Assembly (NCBI RefSeq): GCF_018812025.1
Contig: NC_063045.1
Span: forward strand, 58,432,383 to 58,496,382
Source of the DNA: Megalobrama amblycephala
Lineage: Eukaryota; Chordata; Actinopteri; Cypriniformes; Xenocyprididae
DNA: 64,000 nucleotides
Direction of reading: 5' to 3'
Shown in pieces: positions 55,483 to 64,000 of this stretch. Made by a program: the position numbers and the translations under genes. The notes under the pieces are model-generated. The model saw only the letters and a program-made list of their open reading frames with translations, did not search any database and was not told the origin of the DNA. The first letter of the stretch is position 1. The number at the start of each line of letters is the position of its first letter.

Positions 55483-57250
55483 CGCCTCAGCGACTCATTT
55501 TGTCATCCAAATGCTGTACGGTTGGGCTTGCTTTTAATGTTGCAGACTTTCAAGACTTAAAATGTCATCCTTCGCTACTGATTTCCCACTAAGTACCCTT
55601 TCTTCTAGCAGCTTCTGACACCAAAGGCAGTATTCTCAGGCACTTCTTTGAGTCGAGCTTTTGAAGTGGAAGCGGCAGCCTGCTAGGTGGGCATTAAGAA
55701 ATTGGATGTGACCTGGCAGTCTCTGGGGTAGGAAAAGAAAAAGGAGAGTGGGTTTTTGAAAGAACTTTAGGCCCAAAATGAACATGGTGAGACATTAAAA
55801 GTTGGCTAATGTGCAAGCCTGTCAACCCGGATTGTCTGTGCAGTTGAAAGACAAGGTTCAAACGAGTTCATGCTAAAGGTACGTGTAGATATATTGTGCT
55901 GAATTGTAGATGAGCTCGGAAAAGGGTCGCTGTCACTCCTCGTACTGTTTAACGCGTGTGAAAGTATCTCGAAGGGAATTTATGTTCCTCATGAAGACGT
56001 GAGGTTGTTGTTGCTAAGGGAGAATCCTTGAAGCGGAAGCAGATTGTCTCTCCGCATGTTCATATGTTACAGAGTCCTTAAGGGGGAAGAGAGGTCTTTT
56101 TTTTTGGGTTGGTTGTTGAAAATGATTGTGAAAAAATCAGTAAAGGTGTCAGTTTTAAAAGTTAGCAGATCAGAATGATTGTTTTTGTGTGTGTTTAATA
56201 GCATCATGTTTACCATATAGAGTTCCATTATGCTTTGGTAAACTGCTCTCATTCACTTTCAAGACACTCATAGCATTTTACTTCCTTACCGTGCCACATT
56301 TCTAACGAGAAAATGTGGGGCAAGACTGAATATTGTAATCATTTTAAAAATATCATAATATTGGCATAACTGTTATTACATTTAAAGCTAATCATTTCAT
56401 TAACAATTAAATTGTTAACTCGCTGTAATGGTAACAGCAGCCTAAAATCAAGGCTATTTGCCTGTAGTTTCATTAACCTGTTAACTACAGCGTGTAAACA
56501 TTCCATTCCACATGGACTTGGTGATATCAGCTTATACTTATTATCATTACCGAAATCGGCAACCTCATTTCCGTAATGCAACAGGCGATTTTTTTTTTAA
56601 TGTTTTTTTAAAACATGGAAAAATAGTGCTTTGCTTTTAAATGCATGCGCAGAATCTATACAATATGTTCTTTAAGGTTTGCCACATCATTTTGAATATG
56701 TCAGGTTTCAATAAAATAATAAAAACATTTGGTTGTAAATGGTGGCAGGTGTTGCGGTAATGAGAAAAATCAGTCAAAATCAAATAAAAATATTTAAATT
56801 ATTTCTGAGTTTCAGGTAACTGTGCATGAATGTTAATAATCAATTTTCAAAAATGTGAAAATGTATCAGTTTCCCCTAATGGTATTGACATTTTCAGACT
56901 GTTGCGTTAATGAGATTTTAAGGACTTGTTTTGGGAAATACGTTCAAAAAGGTGTGAAATTGATCATTAATTTTAAAAGCTTTACTGACACACACAGACA
57001 TTTCAGACCTTGCTTTTAATGTCTAGAAAGAAAATTTGTTGATGGAAACATTTTATAAATTTTACATGTTTGAAACCTTTTCAAACTAAGGATTGACAGA
57101 TGCTTTGCCAAAGTAATGGCACAAAACACAACATTAAAGATTCTTTTATTTTAATATGAGAAGCATACATGTATTTTCGGTTCATTATTAATCATGAGAT
57201 CAGCTGACACGTCAAGTTGTTTCGCAAGTTAAAATATTACAAAAATAATT
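55483..57250. other. apc intron, largely unique
   Basis: No conserved exon. Includes T-run text at 56095-56110. AT-rich from 56330. No transposon ends recognised. Confidence 0.4.
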
Positions 57251-57422
57251 CACATTCCTGATCTCACTGTGTACAATTCATCATCAATTCATCGTTTTAT
57301 TTTATTATTAAGTGTAAATATATTTTCAGCTCATTATGAAGATTTCATTATGAAGGTTCATCATTTTTTCTTTAGAATAATATGCACTGATGAATTGTAC
57401 ACAGTAAAACCAGGAATGTGAG
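57251..57422. repeat. Imperfect hairpin with ~33-bp arms
   Basis: CACATTCCTGATCTCACTGT + GTACAATTCATCA (57251-57283) pairs with TGATGAATTGTACACAGTAA + AACCAGGAATGTG (57389-57421). The AT-rich ~105-base loop itself contains a TGAAGATTTCATTATGAAGG repeat. Confidence 0.85.
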
Positions 57423-58196
57423 TTAAGTAGACAGGATCCATTTTGATTTCATGTTGACTTGAAATGTTGCTTTTATGTGCATTAATTAAGTGCCCAAGAA
57501 AGGACCCTGCTCTCCAGATGTCCTTGTCATCACGACTGCAAATGCCGGAGGAATTGTCTGAACTCTGGGTGTCTCATTCCCATTTCTCAAGGAAGATGTC
57601 ATCTTTTTGCAAGTAAACAAGAGCAAAATTCTATTTGCCTGTGTCGTGTCTCAGGAAGTGAAATCCCTGTTGATGTTTGGCTTATGTAAGAGGTTTTGGA
57701 CTTAACCTCTATCAGGATGATCTGATTTTAGGCACATTCTGGCCGCCCTGATGTCAGCGGTTATGTCATCCCTATACTTAATCATAGTGTTTAAAGCATT
57801 TAATGAGAAACTGTGTTTGTCTGGTGTGTTTTTAACTGTGACAGATTCTGCGGAGGCCAGAAGTGCATCTTTGCCGAGTTCTTCATGCTGCCTTCCACTT
57901 TTGCTATTTCTAGGACTGCAACAGCTAATTGATAAAATCTCTAATGATAATAATCAAAAACAGATTTCATTATTGATTAGTCAGCCCTTTGCTCTGTGCA
58001 TGGACATCCTCCATGAGTGATGCTATTGTTTTTTAGTGATTTCGTTTATTTGATAAAAATGTAAAGAAACATAAAGCTGCTTTGAAACGATGTGCAATGT
58101 GAAAAATATTATACAAAAATTCTATTTTTGAAACTATTTTTGCACACACTATATAGAATACATTACGTATAGACATGAGTTTGCACATTAGATCAA
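57423..58196. other. apc intron, nothing assigned
   Basis: Unique. The 89-codon frame at 57751-58020 shows no recognised domain and lacks splice-site support as a conserved exon. Confidence 0.35.
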
Positions 58197-58430
58197 ACAG
58201 TAGAGCGTGTCGGTTTCCAGGGAATGCATGAATTAAAAAATTGTAGCGTTTTAGACATTATATATATAAAAGTTGCTAGCATTTTTGATAATTTTCACAA
58301 ATATTTTGTGAAAATGTCATTTCCCCAGAATATTTTGTTGTATGAATACCTGAACATGCAATATATTAAAGGAAAGAACAGAGCCTCTGCTTTTAAATAA
58401 AATTAAACATTATATTCTAGCTTCATGCAT

Positions 58431-58464
<34 letters not shown>

Positions 58465-58929
58465 AATATTTTATAATATTATATATATCAACATTCTGAA
58501 CAAATGTCCGGATCAGATTCAGAACAATTATCAAAACACAGATGGAGTAGATCGAGTACATCAACACCCCAAAGCTTCACTGACCTGTACCTCGTCCTGG
58601 GTCAAAAATTCACTTGGCAACGTTAGGCATTTTTGAATTATACTGTTTTATATTTGATGATCGTGTTATTTTACATGCGCATAACAAATGCTTCTATCGC
58701 TTGTTTCTGCTGCTTCTTTGCCTGTGTTTTGATCCAGAGATTCTGTACTCTTTCAGAAGATGTGTAATAGCTGTTATAACCATATAACAGTGAAAACATG
58801 GAAATTTCCATCAATGGCAGGGAAGCATCGTAAATGATGTAAAATTCTGTCAATGCCGAGGAAAGAGTTAAATATAGTGCAAGTTGCTTTGAATAAAAGC
58901 ATATGACAATGCATAAAATATAAATGTAA
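58197..58929 (+). mobile_element. SINE head and tail separated by ~600 bases
   Basis: Head AACAGTAGAGCGTGTCGGTT, TCCAGGGAATGCATGAATTA (58197-58245) matches the SINE at 32725. The tail AGTGCAAGTTGCTTTGAATA then AAAGCATATGACAATGCATA (58868-58925) matches the end of the same SINE. The intervening part includes (TC)n at 58432-58455 and TA-rich text. Either an insertion split one SINE, or two partial copies lie near each other. Confidence 0.6.
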
Positions 58930-60734
58930 AATCAAATTAGTCATTTAATTGAAGAAATAATTAAAAAAATTCTATTATAAAATTATATATGAGAAATATT
59001 AAAATTATATTATATATAAATCTATTTTGAAAATAGATTTATAGTTGCAGCAGTGTTTCCACTGTTTATGACGTTGCAATCATTTATGTTTTCTTTTATG
59101 ATTCACAGTGAATATTCAGTATAATATATATTCCATATATCTATCATGTGCTGCCCTCTGCCGATGACACTTCAGACGGTCTTTTTTTCCCCTAATTTTT
59201 GTTAAATGCTATGAGAAACGTAGTATTTATGACAGGATTTGTGTTAAGCGTCCCTTTTATCTTGACATTTAAACCTGCAACACTAAACCGCTGCCTCTCC
59301 ATCTCTCTCTGTCCAAGGTAACTGTGGTTTAGTGTTGCAGTGGCAAAGAAAATGAGGTTTTCTCATTCATCAGAATGCTCTGGCGGTGTCACAGGAGGAA
59401 AAACACTTTCGTTTTTATTCACAAGAGCTATGCACTCCACTTTTTTTTTTTTTCCCAGCATCATAATAACCGTTTTCCTATTTTGCATGGAAGTGTTCAG
59501 AGGCCCCTTCCGTTTCCCAGCCTGTGAGATACTTGCGGCTTAATTTAGAGAATCTCCCTTCCTGTCTTTGTTCATCGGATGAATGCAGCTCCGCTTCATC
59601 CTGCAGTCATTTCCCTTCCCCTCCGGCCAGCTGAAACAAACATCTGCAGGCAGAAAATAAACAGCATGCATGTTTCAACGTCTGGGCTTCCCCTCCGTGC
59701 TCGCAAATCAAACTCCCAAAGCAGCATTTTAGTTGTGTTTAGCTGTTTTCGTTAATCAACGTGAGAGCAATACAAAATTTAGTGGCATTTCAGAGGGGGG
59801 AAAACAGTTGCTTCACTTGCCATACCTTGTTAGAAGTAAAAATCACAACATGATTTTTGCATTTTTAATTCAGTTTTGTTAACTTTTGGCTGTCTAATCA
59901 AATAATGATCAAGGTAGAGTGTAATTATGGTTTATTCATCACACTGGAAATAGTAGGTCAAGTCTAGCACATTTTTTCTGTCAAAATAAAAGTTTGATGG
60001 TTTTACATTTGAAAATGAAGAAATTAAATTCAGTGTTGTAATATTTTTAATATAAAAATACTAGTATTGTAATTTTACAGTTGTAATGTAAAAAATAAAA
60101 TGATTAAATATTGGATTTATTTTACAGTGAAATATTACAGTAATAAGATTCATATATATTTATATATATATTTTTAGTAATGTTAATAATTTTACAGCCA
60201 TGTTTATATATGATCGCAGAATTTTTGCAATATTGTGCAGCCCTACAAATAAGCACAGCGAATCTGGAATTTTTAAAATCGCATTTTAAATCTTACGTTA
60301 AATTTAATATTATGTAATATAGTTGATGACATGGTGCCAGTGGTTCACATGAGTCACTGAAGGTGTGTTGTTCTGTTTCAGATTCATTTCTCCATTTCTC
60401 CTCATTATGACCCAAATCTTCCAGGATTTCGTCACACTGATGTCTGAGGTTGCCTATGCAACGAGGCATATAAATAAATTCACTTTCTCTATGGGTTGAG
60501 CTCAGCAAATAATGCTTCTCTATTCCCACATTAATGACTCAGATTGCTGTGATCTAATGAAACATCTCTGGTGGATTTACTGGAAGTAGTTTGCACCTTA
60601 GTGCAGCGTTGAAGGGAGAAAATCTGCTTAGACATTGACCCTTCTGTCCAGAAGTTTTCTTCTTAATCCCTAAAGTATTAGGTAGGTCTAGGTGTGTTTG
60701 TGAGTGTATAATGTTCAATAATTCTTAGTAGTGA
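58930..60734. other. apc intron, mostly unique
   Basis: AT-rich to 59130 and 59990-60300. A mixed-composition block at 59150-59770 shows no conserved exon. ACACTAAACCGCTG and CTGTGGTTTAGTGTT (about 59280-59335) form a small hairpin. Confidence 0.35.
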
Positions 60735-60850
60735 TGCACCAAAATTTTGGCAACCAAAAATATTTAGTTGGCTGAAACAACAGTTTTGGAGGGCCGAAAT
60801 CATTGATTGAAATGGTGACGTTTAATTGCGTGTTTTGCCTGTGTCAGTGG
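60735..60850 (-). mobile_element. Inverted fragment of the 23.8-24.5 kb transposon family
   Basis: Read on the minus strand: TTAAACGTCACCATTTCAAT, CAATGATTTCGGCCCTCCAA, ATATTTTTGGTTGCCAAAAT, TTGGTGCATCAC, matching the left part of copy 2 at 24231-24335. Confidence 0.8.
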
Positions 60851-61734
60851 ATAAGCTACAACAGGTAAACACATCAGATGTGTGGACTCTAGGGCTGGGT
60901 TGACAGTAGCTATTTTTCAATCTTAAATGATCTTCATTTTAATGAACAAAGATGCTTTGATCTTTGCCTTTTTCAGCTGATGCATGAACAGAACTTCACC
61001 AAATATTATTTGTAGCACGCCTACCATTCAATAATCACAATACTTTTGAGTCTCAGCTTTTTCAATAAATGTGGGTTTGGCACTCTTTAATGTGGTTTGT
61101 GTGGTAGAAATTCCCAGACTCTTTAACCGAGGCCGTGACGATCTCGGACCAATTCCAGAGAATTCCTCCAAACTAAAAGAGCACAACAGTTTTAATAGAA
61201 TAGGAGCATGGCAAAGGTGACATGATTACTTAATTTTTCTCCAATATGATTGGTTTTTCTGTTACTAGGTAAGAGCAAATTTGGATTCCTTGACACTTCA
61301 GCTTGTTGCTAGGGTCAGTCATGAGGTTAGATTTATGACACAACTAGACACCTGTCTAGTTTTGTTTCCTCTTTTATTATATTCAGACACACTTTAGCCC
61401 ATCTTTAGCCCAAGTGTTGGGAACATTTAGTATTCAAAAGCATATTGATGTTATTCCTGCAAGAAAAAGAAGTTATTTTCTAATTAAAAATTAAGAATTA
61501 AAATTCTGATTTTTCCTTCACAATGGTGTGACAGATCGCTGTAGCTACTGTACTCTTTACTACTAGTTATAGCACAAAACCAACATTAATGAACATGAGA
61601 AGGTGTGTTGAAAGAAACAGTACAACGGCTTGTAAACAATGTCGCATAATGTTACATTTACCTCAGGAAAGCTAGGGAAAAAAAAAAAACTTGCTAAATA
61701 TTTGCACTATATTACATATTCGTGATATTTTTAC
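60851..61734. other. apc intron, nothing assigned
   Basis: Unique sequence without coding support. Confidence 0.35.
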
Positions 61735-62434
61735 TTAAAGGTCCCGTTTTTCGTGGTTTTTTGAAGCTTTGATTGTGTTTATAGTGTGCAATATAACGTG
61801 ATCATGTTTCGCGTGTAAAAAAAACACAGTATTTTTCACATAATTTACTTATCTATATACCGCTGTTTCCACTGTCTTAAAAACGGGCTGATGACTTCCT
61901 TGTTCTATGAAGTCCCTCCTTCAGAAATACGTAACGAGTTCTGATTGTGCCAGCGGTTCCTGTGTTGTGATTCGACAGCTCTGAGCGCACCGTGCCCGGG
62001 AAAGGTCACGCCTCTTACCATAACGTGGAGATGCACGCGCTCAGTGTTATTGTAAACATGTCTTTAATTTTACCCTATCAATTTGAGCCGGAATCAGACC
62101 CGGTGATTGGACTGCGGGATGAAAATAACAGCGTTTCGACGACATGGCGACAAACACACTCTACAAACGCAACTCTTGTGTATTCCTGTGGGCGGAGGTT
62201 AGTCAAAAAACTGTTTTAGTGACGTCATTAAAGAAGGAAGTAGAGGGATGTAGTCCAAACTGGCCGTTCGATGTAGGCGACTTCTGTTAAATAAAATATC
62301 TCGCTTGGCATTGAACTTTGAGCTTTAAAATTTTACAGATTTTATTCTTTTTTTATTCTTTTTATTAACTCTAACAACAACATTACACACTAACTAAAGT
62401 TTGAAACATGGGATCACGAAGAACGGGACCTTTA
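61735..62434. mobile_element. 700-bp DNA element, ends 'TTAAAGGTCCCGTT'
   Basis: Left end TTAAAGGTCCCGTTTTTCGT. Right end CACGAAGAACGGGACCTTTAA is its inverted copy. The interior shares CTATGAAGTCCCTCCTTC- and ACAACATTACACACTAA-type text with the element at 13688. The 75-codon frame inside is not a gene. Confidence 0.82.
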
Positions 62435-62551
62435 ACCTGTTGTCTTGGTTATTTAATGCATGTTTAAATAAATATGTCATGAAAACAAGTTTTTATTACA
62501 GCTAGCGTTTAAATGTTTTTATTTCAACAACAAATTTAGTACACTAAAATT

Positions 62552-62828
62552 TTGGTAACGCTTTAGTTTAGGTTTCAATTCTCGCTAATGACTAGTTGCT
62601 TATTAGCATGCATATTACTAGGATTTTGGCTGTTAATTAGTACTTAAAAAATACATATTAATGCCTTATTCTGCATGACCTTATTCTACATCCTATAATC
62701 CTCCCCAATACCTAAACTTAACTACCTTACGAACTATTAATAATCAGTAATTAGAAGTTTGAGGTAAACATCATAGTTAATAGTTAATAGTGAGAATTGG
62801 ACCCTAAACTAAAATGTGACCAAAATTT
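62552..62828. mobile_element. MITE with 'TTTTGGTAACGCTTTAGTTTAGG' ends
   Basis: Left end TTTGGTAACGCTTTAGTTTA. Right end GGACCCTAAACTAAAATGTG then ACCAAAA, the inverted counterpart. The interior TTATTAGCATGCATATTACT and TTAATGCCTTATTCTGCATG is a common fish repeat. Confidence 0.82.
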
Positions 62829-63689
62829 GTTAGACAAAATGTGCAGTTTGATTATTTTTTTATTATATACAACATGAGTGTTGATTATTAAATAAAGTTG
62901 ATTAATTAATTGATTAAACTTCAATTTTGGCTTCAATGTTTTGCATCTCTAGTTCTTAGTATTGGTTTCTTCATATATCTCAAAGATTGAGGACATTACT
63001 GAATTCAGATCATTTATTGACGTCATGTTCTTGTCACAGCTTAAGCCTCAGTCTTTGTCAGAGGAGTAGCCTAGTTGATCATTTAAATCTTGTTTGTCGT
63101 CAGTCGCCATGCTTGTTTTTTCCTTAGTGCATGCTATGTGTGTCATGTGATGTTTTCTTTCCACATTTCAAGGACGTTCTACCTTTATCACTGGGAAAGC
63201 AAAGAGGCCTGCCATCCGCCCACATGAACCCGGTCCCCTCCTCTCACACTCAAACAATAACTCCCACCGCAGGCCCACGGGTCTCGTCTGACTCCAGGTC
63301 AGATGAAATGCATGCTAGATAGGAATCAGATATGCGAGTATTTCAGGCTCCCTGCAGATGGCTGCCTAGGAGCATTGATTTCCATTACTGGGAGGATAGG
63401 ATGACATTTTTAAAAGTGTTGTGTGCTTGCAGCTTCGCACATGAGTGGGTGTTCAACTCTAATATTGTACCAAGGGCATCTGCATCGCTGTAACCTGAAT
63501 CCTTCGGACGTTGACTCTGGGAAGAGAAAAACTAGGACTTCCATTATAGCCTCAGAGACGCATTAGGATATTGAAGTCCATTCAAATGTGGATTTGGCTG
63601 TTGAAAATGTTATTATGTCTGTAATCTACTCTCATAAAGGTTATTTTAGGATTTAAGCAAATTGCTTTTGTAATATTAGCAGTAGACCT
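62829..63689. other. apc intron, no exon recognised
   Basis: A block at 63171-63321 is open, of mixed composition, and follows TTTCCACATTTCAAG. However, its peptide (LPLSLGKQRGLPSAHMNP) does not match APC exon 2, and there is no suitable donor at its end. Confidence 0.4.
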
Positions 63690-64000
63690 TTAACTGTTAA
63701 AGGGGTCCTTGATTATGATTTCACTTTTTTAACTTTAGTTAGTGTGTAATGTTGCTGTTTGAGCATAAACAACATCTGCAAAGATATGATTCTCAAAGTT
63801 CAATGCAAAGGGAGATTTTTTTTTTTTACAGAAATCGCTTTTTTTAAGGACTACAACAAACGCCTGGTAGGGACTACAACGAGCTTGGGTTTGTGACATC
63901 ACAAACCCCAAAATGTACATAAACCCCACCCCCGGGAACATGCAACAAAGGGGGTGTGGCCATGTTGGGCTGCTTTAGAGAAGAGGAAGAGTTGTTGTAG
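63690..64000. mobile_element. Left part of a DNA element, 'AAAGGGGTCCTTGATTATG' type, cut by the window end
   Basis: Starts TTAAAGGGGTCCTTGATTAT. GTTAGTGTGTAATGTTGCTG is the inverse of ACAACATTACACACTAACTA at about 62380, so this is an inverted relative of the 61735 element. The right end is outside the window. Confidence 0.65.

Noticed and set aside
63171..63321. Candidate apc coding exon 2
   Set aside because: The translated sequence does not match the expected EVLKQLQGSIEDEAM region and no donor site fits.

Overview
The window is vertebrate nuclear DNA from a teleost, most likely a cyprinid (carp/zebrafish group). It is AT-rich and intron-dominated, and crowded with foldback DNA transposons of the kind abundant in cyprinid genomes. 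Two conserved protein-coding genes are recognisable in a head-to-head arrangement, which matches the EPB41L4A-APC neighbourhood of human chromosome 5q22.

Minus strand, 40384 down to 3554: ten consecutive coding exons of epb41l4a (band 4.1-like protein 4A). They cover the N-terminus and essentially the whole FERM domain; the remaining 3' exons lie left of the window. All ten exons keep usable splice sites, but exons 6 and 10 each carry one extra nucleotide that breaks the frame. That means either assembly/sequence errors or a recently inactivated copy, for example an ohnolog in a polyploid cyprinid.

Plus strand, from about 43000: the 5' end of apc (adenomatous polyposis coli). One coding exon is certain (53252-53386, the N-terminal coiled coil). 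Two upstream non-coding exons (ending at 43238, and 43874-43913) are proposed from NRF1/YY1-like promoter motifs and good splice signals. The second coding exon was not found and should lie beyond position 64000. The 2.6 kb between the two genes is packed with (CA)n, (TTTC)n and AT-rich tandem blocks.

Everything else is intronic or intergenic. Notable repeats are: a 1.5 kb degenerate CTG/TTA satellite (892-2385); a 1.3 kb AT-rich array with a ~260 bp higher-order period (11320-12610); a minisatellite invaded by a 5'-truncated L1-like LINE (26440-27815); nested hAT and piggyBac-like insertions with visible target-site duplications (15352-17725, 50097-51320); a 341 bp almost complete hAT foldback (52227-52567); a 334 bp TA-centred palindrome (36752-37085); and a ~970 bp element present in opposite orientations inside two different host transposons (22457-23429, 29567-30530). 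I saw no tRNA, rRNA, CRISPR, bacterial or viral gene, and no evidence of a new multi-gene system. The items most worth checking are the two frameshifts, the repeat-filled shared promoter interval with a TCF/LEF-like site, and the nested or hairpin elements.
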